A stretch of 27,403 nucleotides of DNA from contig NW_004191636.1 in the NCBI RefSeq assembly GCF_000330505.1, positions 1,658-29,060 of the forward strand. The letters run 5' to 3'. Both the position numbers and the translations under genes were made by a program. The DNA is from Entamoeba invadens IP1. Taxonomy: Eukaryota; Evosea; Mastigamoebida; Endamoebidae. The notes under the pieces were generated by a model that searched no databases, was not told the DNA's origin, and saw nothing but the letters and a program-made list of their open reading frames with translations. Shown piece after piece: positions 1 to 10,376 of the stretch (position 1 is the stretch's first letter; each line of letters starts with the position of its first letter).

Positions 1-2072
1 ATCAAAGTCAACCAAAGAGTGGAACAGTTAATAAGAACAAATCAGTAATCGAGTAATACAATTATTGATACTAATAAAAGATAGAAAAAACCAAAGACTG
101 TCTAATTATTAAGATTTATTGTAAAAAGTCTGAATGAAGGTTCGTAAAAATCTCTAAATTTTTTTTGGTTTTAATGATAATAAATAATTTTTGTATAATT
201 ATAGTTAAATTTAAATGGTTGAATTGTAGTTAATTATTAATAAAACTTTTGATTGTTTAACATATTTTTTGCTATAAATTCATTTATTATTGACACGAAT
301 TGCCTGATTTATTTGTTTTATGTCGTGTAATATAAGCTTTTTTTTTACTAAATTCTTTAGTATAAATTGAATTGACTTTTTGATTTGCTTTCTGGTTTTG
401 GATTGTAATATATTTATTATTTAGATCTTCATTAAATTAAAATATTATTTAAGTACTAATAAATAATTAATATATTATTCAAACAATTAATTTGTCTCAG
501 TTTTTTTATGTTTTAATTTTACTTATAATTTATATAATTAATTATTATTAATTATAGTAAAACAATACAAAAGAAGGTTCATTTTTTTATCATATTATTT
601 ATTATTAGTTTATATGAAGTGGTCTTTCGATACTAATATTTCTAATATAAGTATAATTAATTAAATCAATTTTATTGAAATACACATATTATTTTTATTT
701 TTGTTTTTTTATGTATCAAGATAGTATATTTTCATTAAATTTAATTAACAACAAATTATGCGAAATTCAACTTTTCAATTAATTTTTATTCTTTTTTATT
801 TAAAAAAAATGTATCATATATTTAAAATAATTATATTACATGATATAATACATATTTTCAATATTTTAAATTGATATTATTTATTTATTATTATTTATTT
901 CTAATTTAACTATTAATTATATGATTGTTTTTAATATAATAAACTATCATATAAATTATAAATATTTTTAATTGTTAATAGTAAAATAACGTTAAATTAA
1001 ACTAATATTATTTAATAATAATTATAATAAATATATAGAAAATATACCATGAATATGTTAATAAAACATTAACACTTAAACTATAATATTATAGTAAAAA
1101 GTATTTTTGTAAATCGATGATCTGGGGAGTTTAAAAATGAACAAAACAATTATAATTTTGCCAACAAAAAATTCAGTGCAGAAAGTCAAAAAATACCGAA
1201 CCATGGTTAGTACCCATACTGTAAATCACTTTTGAGATGTTATTTTAATTAAAAAAACGAGAAAATAGCGTTACATGTATCAAATAAACGGGATAATACG
1301 AGTGCCTTTTGTTAGTTATTTTATTTGTTCATTTTGATCTATTCTTATTTTATCACTTCAAAAAGGCTGAAAATGGCGTTTTTTCTTACTATGAAATTAT
1401 TGCAAATATTGGAAATATACCTTATGGGGGTATTTATGTTTGTATATCATTTTTGTCCTATAAATGATTATAAGTAACAATTATTAATTTTAAAAATCAT
1501 AACGTATGGTTTAAAACAAATATTTGGGTTTTTTCAACAAAAAAATAAGAGGCTATCCACACAAAATATTCCGATCCATAGGGATTCACCATTTTCGTAT
1601 GGGCACACCCTATCACGTTAACATCCTTTAAGTTAATTTGTTGATAACTTTTAGATATACATAATTATTGTTAACTGATATATAATACAAATATGTACAA
1701 AAGTATATTATTGGTTTGTATTTATTATTTGTAAATAAAATATATTTTATACAATAAAACAATTATAATAATTAAATAACTTATATTTTTTAAAAAAATT
1801 TGTTTATTTTTTTTCAAAAAATTACAATTATTACAATTATTAATTTATCAAATTATAAGTTTTGTTATTGAATAATCATTTCCTTACAACATCTTGATAT
1901 ACTCTGTTTAAGGTGTATATGTTAAGTATTTTAATTTACATTTTGAACACAATTTTTGATTGTTTTACCTCTTGAAAATAGAGATATAATAAAGTATAAT
2001 TTGTTGAATATATTATAGAAATTAACATTTTTCGATTTAAACACGAGTTAATTCAACTAAGATATAAAACAA
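1..2072. other. AT-rich region without a recognisable gene
   Basis: This stretch is extremely AT-rich with many A and T runs, and I see no credible reading frame or tRNA. Bases 1100-1640 are less AT-biased and contain isolated GC-richer words such as a CCATAGGG/CCCTAT pair near 1576-1614. This part may belong to the left arm of the hAT remnant that follows, but I could not match it as an inverted repeat to sequence beyond 5033. Confidence 0.6.
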
Positions 2073-5033
2073 ATGGAAAGACATTTTAAAATACAAGAAG
2101 AAGAATTTGACAATTGTCTTACATTCAAACCGTGGTTAGACGATATACTAAAATCAGAATTTATTTGAATCCATTATTGTTTTGTGTGTAATGAATTTAA
2201 AAAAATGAATATATTTATCACATCAGTTTACATTCACAAATTGAAACATTGCTTACAAATGGATTCTTAAAATATTGGTTTTCAAAAAACAAAAAAATTG
2301 AATTTTGTTGCACTTAATCGTTTATTCACAAACAGTAATTTTTATGCCCGTGAAGTGAGTATTAAATACAGAGAACAAATTGAAAATAAAATGTTGAAAG
2401 ATGGTATAACACAAGAAATACTCAATTTTAAAGTGTCTGTCATAAACAATAAATTACATTTTTTACAAGAAACTTAAATGTCATTTCTCCGACACTTTTT
2501 AACCTAGAAAAATATTCAAACGTACATATTTATAACAATTACGAAAATGATGAATTGTTTGGGTTTCAAGATACACAACATATACAAGAAATGCAAATGC
2601 AAAATTCACAACATTTACAAACATGTTTACAAAATAATAATGGGTCTTTAATGGAGTGTATCATTGATAAAAAATGTGAAAATAATGAAGATTTTTCATC
2701 TGAAAATTTAAATAACAATAAAGAAGTTGATACTATTTATTGGGATTCATCATCATCTTGTGAAGAAGTTGCTGGTTTTGATAATTTAGTTGATGAAAAC
2801 AATGAAAATATTGTTGTTGATGATATTAGTGAAGAAAGTGAAGAATATATTGAAGATAAAAGTTTCAATATAGAATGTGAAGAAAAGATTGTTCAATATT
2901 TATGGGATTTAATATGTGAAAACAATGATGTTAAATTTGGAATAGATGATGTTATTGTATCGAAAATTAAAGAACAGGTTCAAACTCATTCAAAAGAAAG
3001 TAAAATTGATAAAAAAGTATTATCCAAAAAATACTTTGTTTTATACTATGCATTTTATTTTAAACGATTATCACTATCTCGTTTTCAAATAGATAAATTA
3101 CTTGAATTAATGAGAATACAAAATAAATATGGAGAAAGTCAGATTGTAATTGATGTATCTGCCAAAACTATTGAAAACAAAATGAAATTGATCGAATTTA
3201 TTACAAAAAGTAAAATAAAAGAAATTGGAAGCAAAAAGGAAGATTTTGAACTTATTGCAGATGCTTCCACTTTAGATGGAGATTCGGTGTTTAGTCTATA
3301 TATTCGTACATTAGACCAAAATTTAAAACCAAAAGAACGTAAATTAAAAATTGGAAGTTACTATGGTACCAAGACGGGAATGGCATGGGAAACTTGGATT
3401 AGAAAAGTACTGTTTCACTACAACCTTAGTATTGAACATTTAACTGGAATAACCGTTGATGGTGGTTCGGATATGACGATGCTTGGTATGAGATTACAAT
3501 ATTTAGTTTCTCAATATAAAAAAAGAAAAGCAGAAAGGTGTGTATATACGAATTAAAACAACAACTTAATGATGACATTTGTATCAACCCTTCAACAATT
3601 TCAGATAAAATTATTCAAAAACAAAATTATATTGAATTTTTGAACACCAATGAAGGAAAGCAAAAGTCGTTCAATTATAACTACTGTTATAACCACCGAA
3701 CATCAAAAGCATGTAATAAAATTTTCGAAAAAAATGAGGGATTGATTATCACCAAATTTATTAAAGACATTTCAACGCAATATTGGAGAGGACTTTGGAA
3801 TGATTACAGGGTTAACCATCAAATAAAAAATGATACATTGTCAAACCGGTATTACGCATCAACACGTTTTGGATACAATGAATTAATTCTATCATTCATT
3901 TTCGAACACTTTGATACATTTAAACAATTTTTAAATGAAAAGAAATATCACTTTGAACAACCAAAAGTTGAGAGAAATCTACTAGGAGAAATTACACTTG
4001 ACAATCTTTTGTTTGTATCCGTACTTTTCTTTTGTAATTATTTACTCTGCGAACTCAGACATATTATGGATTGGCTACAAAGTCCAGATAGATTACTATG
4101 TGAAAGTTACTGCAGAATTTGGAATTACATACGATATTTGTTCGATTTACAAGATAAAGTGAAAAACATTAACAATCCCTTTTTCCAGTCATTACCATTT
4201 GTTCGAGAAAATGAATCTTCTGATATTGAAAGAGCTCGAATAGTATGTGAAGGTTTACTAACCAGGCTCATTCAAGCTTTTGTATTTCGATTTGCACATC
4301 CTTTGAAAAAATGCACTCGAAAAGAAATTGGAGGGAATAACGGTGTAAAAGAATGTGATTTCATAATAACCTATTTTAGTGAGTTTATTGAATTGTATGA
4401 AAAGGTTACACCAGACTTTTTGAAAACACAAATGAGTGTTTGTTTGTTACCTTCTAATGAAATTGGGTTAGTATCACATTTGAACGACCTGGATATTTCA
4501 AGAGAATGTGAACAATTAACGATATGGAAATCTACTCATGTGGATATTGTAAATTTTTTAAACATGAAAGAAAATGATCAAAGTTGGAAGAGCAAAGATA
4601 TTAAATGTTCAACAAAATTTAAAAATGCTTTTAAATTGAACCCAAAAAGAAGTGGACATTTTAGAACCGATTACAACCGATTTTTGTATGATGAAGATTC
4701 GATTAAAATTCGATGTCTTGAAGATATACAATTGGAAATATTGGTACAAAGTGACAACTATAGATTGTGGACCGATGAACATATTTTCCAATTTATGTGT
4801 GTTTGTTCAATTCCAAAAATAACTACCCAAATTTATTTGAATTAATGGATGAAAATGACAGAATTTTATTCCCTGTATTAACAGAAAATATAAGATTAAC
4901 CAACTTGATTGCAGTCACAAGTTGTTCCGTTGAAAGATTTTTTTTCAGTGTTAAAAAAATGAAACATTGCAACACAAAAACAAAAACAGTAGAATCTGGA
5001 ATTTTTGTTCAAGAATTATTTATTATTAAATAA
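2073..5033 (+). pseudogene. Decayed hAT-superfamily transposase
   Basis: The coding remnant begins at ATG 2073 (MERHFKIQEEEFDNC) and is interrupted by in-frame stops at 2166, 2268 and 2475. It then changes frame into an open stretch at 2555-3556, again near 3540 into 3538-4845, and again near 4800 into 4797-5033. The N-terminal part keeps a CxxC...HxxxH zinc-finger-like pattern (YCFVCNEF, then HKLKH) as expected of a hAT DNA-binding finger. The middle has the RNaseH-fold hAT signature: a DASTLDGDSVFSLYIR strand and GITVDGGSDM. The end has the hAT C-terminal dimerisation signature, PNLFELMDENDR then LTNLIAVTSCSVERFFF. The fragments in order cover a whole hAT protein, so this is a broken copy and not separate genes. 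An intron explanation is poor because the frame changes show no GTTTGT donors. Codon use is more AT-rich than in the host genes further right. I could not find the terminal inverted repeats or the 8-bp target duplication. Confidence 0.85.
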
Positions 5034-6731
5034 ATTGTCATTTTGTTGTTAAAAAAAGATTTAATTGCTGATTATTTTGGGTATTTTGATTTTATTTTTT
5101 AATATCTAAAAAAAGAGTAAAACCAGCCCACCCATCTCCATGAATGGGTAGGGGTATGGGCTTTTGGAATGATTAAGGAATCAACAGACATCCTTTTTCT
5201 AAACCTCACCCTTAAGTTAACAAACTTTTTTTAATAAAACAATTATGAACAACTATAATTAATATTATGGGTATTTTTTTTAAAGTATATTATAACTTAT
5301 TAAAAATTAAACTAAATCGTTGATACAATACATAAATTAAATAACCTGTTTTCAACAATGGGTTATTTAATACATTCAACAACAAATTGTTATTAAGCAA
5401 TACATGACAGATAATTTTGAATTTGGGTAAATTTTAAGTGTGTGATACTTTAGTGATATTATTAAAAAAAATATAAAAGTGGGTTGTATCACCCTAACAA
5501 AATATCCAAATTTAAATGATAATATATACTATGTAAAGTACACTCGAACCTTTCAAGAGTGAGTGAGTGGGAATGATAATTTCTGTTCTCTAAAGAGCGA
5601 ACATTTTTAGTCTTAAACCAAACAACAACAGTTTTAAAACGCGGTTTTTACGGTTTGATTGACAAAAAACGCCGATTCTTAAAAACTTGCTTTCCAAATG
5701 TATTGCATTCGATTGGTATGATTTTACATAAACAAAATATACTTATGATAAGTAAACGTTGTGCAAAAATACACATTTAAATATGTTATAATGTATATGT
5801 CAAATGTATCATTGAAATTTTTAAATTTTAAAATTAATTATTTTTTATTATATTTCGATTGTATTGAAGATACAATTTGAAAAGTGAAATGTATTATTTA
5901 ATGACCATATTCAAACAACATATCACATCAAAACACTTAGATCTTGTGTCGTTTTTATAGTATCGATGTTATTATAAACAATTGTTGTAAATATCCTCGT
6001 TCTAATATACAAAACAAAAAATGAATAGTAAACATACTTAGCAATAGTTTAAACATAAATATAATATATATAAAAACTAAATTGTTGTTTACAAATACAG
6101 ATCAAACTTTGATACTGTTCCTTTATATTGTAAAAACATGTTTTAATTTTGAACTAAGTGACTTTTTATTCAAATATACAAACTTTATGAAACGATGAAT
6201 AAATGAAAATGTTTTAACACATTGTTCGTCTGTTGATCAAGCATTTGAATATGGTGTTTATTTATTTGTATTGTCGAATGAAAACTTAAGTTACAATAAG
6301 TGTGTATTGTTTTTATCAAGGGTTATTATTTACTAATAATCAATAAATTATCTTTTCATGTGTTAACAATAAATATTTGATATAGATTAATAATAAAACA
6401 ATTATAATTAAAATTAAATTATTAAAACAAACTATTATTATAAAGTATAATAGTATCTTATAATAATAATTTATTTTGATTTAAACATTAGTTAATTGTA
6501 TAATATATTTTAACTAAAAAAATAAACAATATATATTATAATTTATTAAATTAAAAAATTATTTATTTTTAGAAAAAAATATTAATTTAAATTTTTTAAC
6601 TTGTTATTTCGGGTTGTTTTTTAACATAAATATCAAAAATAAAAAAAAAGTTTCATAATTAATTATTTTAAATAACCTATACTTAATAGTAAAATTAATA
6701 CTATACCAATACCCACTTTTTTATTTTTATT
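5034..6731. other. AT-rich spacer between two transposons
   Basis: No gene or RNA is recognised. It may hold the right arm of the hAT remnant, including a GC-rich imperfect hairpin at 5127-5153. The rest is AT-rich filler. Confidence 0.55.
5127..5153. repeat. GC-rich imperfect hairpin
   Basis: CCCACCCAT (5127-5135) pairs with ATGGGTAGG (5144-5152), one mismatch, across an 8-base loop. It is the only GC-rich patch in more than a kilobase of AT-rich DNA and lies about 95 bases after the hAT reading frame ends. It may be a subterminal hairpin of that element, but its role is unknown. Confidence 0.4.
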
Positions 6732-6733
6732 TA

Positions 6734-6756
6734 CAGTGAAAAGGGTCTATTTGTCG
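6734..6756. repeat. Left terminal inverted repeat of Tigger-like element
   Basis: This 23-bp sequence is a perfect inverted copy of 8879-8901. Inside it and just beyond are three related words: TCTATTTGTCG at 6746-6756, CTTATTTGTCG at 6761-6771 and TCTATTTGTTG at 6778-6788. These look like iterated transposase-binding sites. Confidence 0.95.
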
Positions 6757-7007
6757 CAATCTTATTTGTCGAACGAGTCTATTTGTTGCACAACTGGCCA
6801 ATCATTTTGGTGTACGACAATTAATTTTTTTGTTCTCGAATATGTACATTTTGTTGAATTTAAACCTTCTTTTTTAATCTTTTTTATTTTACTGTATTAA
6901 ATTTAAATTATTAAACTTATTTAAAACACCTATAATAAAATAAACCATAAATATACATATTTTAAAAGTAAATATAAATAATCTTTCAATTTTTGCAGTG
7001 TTCACAT

Positions 7008-8672
7008 CTAGTAACCAAAAAACGAATTTAATTGTTTTGTTGTATCCAAAACAAAGTCCAAAAATTCCATTTTCTTAGTTTCGGAAATTTTGTTCGATAA
7101 CGTACAAAATGTCGATTTAATCAACTCAATCATTTGTTCATTGTCTTCTCCATCTCCGTCTGTATTCTCATCACATTGACAATTATCGTCTTCAAATGGG
7201 TATACATTTTCATAACCAATATTCACGATTTTATTGATCGTATCTACATATTCACCAGTTTCTAAATGAATTGACCTGTATAAATTAATTAACTGAGTGT
7301 TGATCTCATCATTGTCTTCACTCTCCATTAATACATGACTTGAAAACAACCCAGTGTGTACAAAACAGTTGTGTATAGTTTTCGGGGAAACACATGTCCA
7401 AGCATCTGACAAAAGTTCAATGGCTTCCATCACAGTCAACTGTTGTTGTTTTACAACAAAGTCGCTCTTTTTTACTTTTTTGGTGAAGGGGAGTATATTG
7501 ATAATTTCATCAATTTCGAGTTTTAAAAGAGCATCAAGTAAATGGTTTGTATCACAACCAAGAATGTCCTGAATTATAGCCTTTTCGGCATTATCACATT
7601 TTTTGATCTGTTCTATTAAAACACTCTTCTTTTTAAAAGCAATATATTCATCTTTATTTCTCATCTTTTTAATGTGATCCTTTATAAAGTTTTTACAGTA
7701 ATATTTTTTAAATGTAGATATAATTCCCTGATCAATCGGTTGTAGCTTACTTGTGGTCCCTGCTGGAAGGCGGATAATCTCGATATTTGATGGGATGTAA
7801 TCATCTTTGTGTGTCGGCGCATTATCAATTAAAAGCGCAATGAATCTTTCTTCTGCTTTCAATTTTTGATCCCATTCTTTCAAAAATTCTTGCCAAATAA
7901 AAACAGACATCCAACTCGAGTTTTGTTGTTTATAAACAACTTGAAGATTATCAAATTTGGATTGTGAACTTCCTCTAGGTTTGACAGCTTTGTGAATCAC
8001 AATAGGAGGAAGTTTGTCACTTCTATCACAATTACAACAAAACATTATGGTAATCCTTTCTTTGTTTGTTTCAACATTTTTGAGTGATTTTTTTGTTGTC
8101 AAACTTCTTGTTGGCAACTGCCTGTAAAACAATCCAGTTTCATCTGCGTTGTATATATTTGAATCACTATATATTTGAAGTCTTTCTTTAATAAAAGCAA
8201 TTTCATCAGCGTAAAGTGGCAAATCGACCAAGTCTTCCTTTCCGACACAAAAATGGTATTTCAACCCGAACTTCTCTTTGAAGCGTCTAACAAATGAAGG
8301 TACATCTTTGATTACAACATCTTTGAATTCTTCATTTCTGATAATGTCATGAACTTTTTCTTTTAAGACGTAGTCATCTAAGTAACAGTTTGAGTATATC
8401 GACTTCGATGCATATTCATTAAGTAGTTCAATGATTTTTTTGTTTTTGCCTTTTCTGATATGCTTAAATGTCTTTGTATCTCTTCTTCTGTACGCCTCAA
8501 GTTGTATAATGTCAAATCCATATTTTGGATACTTTGCTTCAAATTCTATTAATATATTTTTCCAGAAATTTTTTTTCTTTGCGGAGGTATGTTTTTTATA
8601 TAAATCTTTTATGAATTGATGTGCTTCTGGAGTAATATTTTGATAAGTTCTTCTATGCTTTCTCAACTCCAT
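7008..8672 (-). CDS. Pogo/Tigger-like transposase (DDE_1), intact
   Basis: This 554-residue protein should bind the element ends and carry out cut-and-paste transposition in the nucleus. The N-terminal 150 residues are lysine-rich and hold two helix-turn-helix-like segments; the second, about residues 102-140 (LKEKVHDIIRNEEF...VRRFKEKFGLK), fits the CENP-B/Tc5 DNA-binding domain. The DDE_1 catalytic core follows. The presumed triad is Asp177 in NADETGLFYRQLP, Asp283 in LLIDNAPTH and Asp314 in TSKLQPIDQGI; the 30 residues between the last two are as in pogo/Tigger enzymes. The LPAGTTSKLQPIDQG block is diagnostic. A short acidic stretch (about residues 500-520) precedes the C-terminus. No stop or frameshift interrupts it. 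It is the only gene in the element and starts about 230 bases inside the right end. Confidence 0.95.
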   Translation of the reverse strand: MELRKHRRTYQNITPEAHQFIKDLYKKHTSAKKKNFWKNILIEFEAKYPKYGFDIIQLEAYRRRDTKTFKHIRKGKNKKIIELLNEYASKSIYSNCYLDDYVLKEKVHDIIRNEEFKDVVIKDVPSFVRRFKEKFGLKYHFCVGKEDLVDLPLYADEIAFIKERLQIYSDSNIYNADETGLFYRQLPTRSLTTKKSLKNVETNKERITIMFCCNCDRSDKLPPIVIHKAVKPRGSSQSKFDNLQVVYKQQNSSWMSVFIWQEFLKEWDQKLKAEERFIALLIDNAPTHKDDYIPSNIEIIRLPAGTTSKLQPIDQGIISTFKKYYCKNFIKDHIKKMRNKDEYIAFKKKSVLIEQIKKCDNAEKAIIQDILGCDTNHLLDALLKLEIDEIINILPFTKKVKKSDFVVKQQQLTVMEAIELLSDAWTCVSPKTIHNCFVHTGLFSSHVLMESEDNDEINTQLINLYRSIHLETGEYVDTINKIVNIGYENVYPFEDDNCQCDENTDGDGEDNEQMIELIKSTFCTLSNKISETKKMEFLDFVLDTTKQLNSFFGY

Positions 8673-8878
8673 AAATTTGTAATGTATTTGTTTGTTCTGT
8701 TTTTAACAATTTAATAATTATCGATTTGACAAATCTATGTATTTAATTAAATCAATTATTTATTATCTTAAATTGAGTTGAATATAAACAAATAATAAAA
8801 TTATAATTTAGTTTTTAAAGAATGTTCTTCACATTTCTTTTAAATCCGACAAATAGATTATTTTTTGTGCAAAGATCT

Positions 8879-8901
8879 CGACAAATAGACCCTTTTCACT
8901 G
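8879..8901. repeat. Right terminal inverted repeat of Tigger-like element
   Basis: This is a perfect inverted copy of 6734-6756. A second copy of the inner word, CGACAAATAGA, sits at 8847-8857, so the right end also has iterated sites. Confidence 0.95.
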
Positions 8902-8903
8902 TA

Positions 8904-9114
8904 TTATGTTATATTGGGTTGTTTTTTTAAAAAATTTTCGATGGTAAAAAATAACAGGTAAATTTTTCAACCATGGGTACTCTGAAATTTGCAACAATAA
9001 AATATTTTTGATAAAATAAAAAATAAATAAAAAGTCAACGTGTTAAAACAGTCAAAGAGACTTTTGTAAACCTTGCCTTTTTTGAATCAGATCGAGGAAA
9101 GGAAAAAAATAAAC
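8904..9114. other. Short spacer between two TA-flanked transposons
   Basis: There is no gene here. A word close to GGGTTGTTTTTTTAA (near 8917-8931) also occurs left of the Tigger-like element near 6610-6625 in the same orientation. The two elements are only about 215 bp apart. Confidence 0.5.
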
Positions 9115-9116
9115 TA

Positions 9117-9143
9117 GAGTCATTCAAACAACGTTGTCTGATC
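9117..9143. repeat. Left terminal inverted repeat of two-ORF element
   Basis: This 27-bp repeat matches 12258-12284 inverted at 25 of 27 bases. The word GTTGTCT occurs at 9133-9139 and again at 9151-9157, exactly 18 bases later. This doublet is likely a transposase-binding pair. Confidence 0.92.
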
Positions 9144-9465
9144 ACTAAAGGTTGTCTTTTTCTTGTTATTTTACTGATTGAAAGAACATTCTTATTGATA
9201 TTTTTATAATGACATTTTTTAAATATTTTAACAAGTTATTTTGAAAAAAATAAATAATCCAAAAATTTAAGTATTTTTAACGCATTTTAAATCATTTTTT
9301 CTTTACAACGAACACTAAATTCGAATTGCTTATCAATGTAATTTAATCTTTTTTAATCAATTTTTATTTTAAAAAAAGAAAATTATTTTTATTTAACAAC
9401 AAAAAAGAAAAATCAATGAAAAATATATTTTACTAAAAAATCACGAACTTGTAATTATCAAATTA

Positions 9466-10284
9466 ATGGAAGCACTACCACCATCTTCCTATATTAATTT
9501 AACATATTTTACATCACGGCGACTCGACTTTAATGATTTATTGACTCCAATAAATAATTGTGAGTACAAACACACAACTTATGAATTTTTTGGGAAACAA
9601 CTTGATACAATAACAAAACAATTCTTCCCTTTATTTAATTGTTGTGTTTATAATTACAACAATGTGATGAATTATTCAGTTGTTTATATAGAAGATGCAA
9701 TCAGTGACAGCCAAAATGAAATTAATTATTTAAACTCTCTTATCGAAAAATGTCAAATGTTTATTGATTGGATCACCAAAGCAATTAATGTTACACAACA
9801 CACACTTGGTTGTTTAAATTATTTGAATCAGTTTGCCATTCCTCGTGCAGGGTTTAATCAATTATACAACTTTCTCGTGTTAAATAATATACCACTTCCA
9901 GGAGAAAGAAATGTGGCACCACCAGAGCAAGAAATTTTGTTATTCCAAAACAACGACCATATTATTAATGACCTGGAAATTGCAAACAATGAAGATATTA
10001 TTCAATGTCTTCCAACCCAACAAAAAGATTCACAAGTTGACTGTGAAGAAAATGAAGACAATGAACGTTCGGAATCTTCCGTTTCAATGCAATCAATGGA
10101 CTGTGAGTGCAACAATGACCCCCAAATAGAAAAACTGTTAAATAACGACGAATTTGATTGCGGGGGATTGGAATTGTATTTAGAAAAAATGGGATATCTA
10201 AACGAATTGGTCAACGTAACGAACGCGACTTTGAGATTTTTGGGACTCCCAAGAAATGTTAACGCAGTAAACAGAAGGCAATGA
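9466..10284 (+). CDS. Unknown 272-residue protein, ORF1 of the two-ORF transposon
   Basis: I do not recognise this protein. It starts at a true ATG (MEALPPSSYINLTYF) and has no signal peptide. The first 150 residues are rich in Asn, Tyr and aromatic residues and probably helical (YIEDAISDSQNEINYLNSLIEKC). Residues about 150-215 are acidic and low in complexity (CEENEDNERSESS), and the C-terminus is again mixed, ending in a small basic patch (NRRQ). It lies inside the element 350 bases from the left end and just before the transposase frame. It could be an accessory transposition protein, or the N-terminal exon of the transposase, because the next frame has no ATG of its own at its beginning. 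Its full-length openness inside an AT-rich element argues that it is or was functional. Confidence 0.65.
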   Translation: MEALPPSSYINLTYFTSRRLDFNDLLTPINNCEYKHTTYEFFGKQLDTITKQFFPLFNCCVYNYNNVMNYSVVYIEDAISDSQNEINYLNSLIEKCQMFIDWITKAINVTQHTLGCLNYLNQFAIPRAGFNQLYNFLVLNNIPLPGERNVAPPEQEILLFQNNDHIINDLEIANNEDIIQCLPTQQKDSQVDCEENEDNERSESSVSMQSMDCECNNDPQIEKLLNNDEFDCGGLELYLEKMGYLNELVNVTNATLRFLGLPRNVNAVNRRQ

Positions 10285-10376
10285 ATGTTTAGAATGCATG
10301 AATACATGTCTAAAAAGTTCAATTTTATAACTTACACTTTGATGGCGAGTATTACCTCCAACATATCTGCAGATGT

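Larger units (their letters stand above)
6734..8901 (-). mobile_element. Complete pogo/Tigger-like DNA transposon
   Basis: The element is 2168 bp. Its left end reads CAGTGAAAAGGGTCTATT and continues to 6756; the right end at 8879-8901 is its exact reverse complement over 23 bp. Both ends are flanked by TA (6732-6733 and 8902-8903), the target duplication of the Tc1/mariner/pogo superfamily. It carries one intact transposase gene on the minus strand. Identical end repeats, an uninterrupted transposase and a clean target duplication suggest a recent insertion and possibly an autonomous copy. Confidence 0.95.

Noticed and set aside
3530..4810. Introns explaining the frame changes in the hAT remnant
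   Set aside because: No GTTTGT-type donor with a suitable acceptor sits at the changes, and several in-frame stops upstream also need explaining. Decay is simpler.
1569..5230. Possible terminal inverted repeats of the hAT element (GTATGGGC words near 1600 and 5153; TTAAGTTAA words near 1630 and 5213)
   Set aside because: These words are in the same orientation on both sides and so are not inverted ends, and no 8-bp duplication was found.
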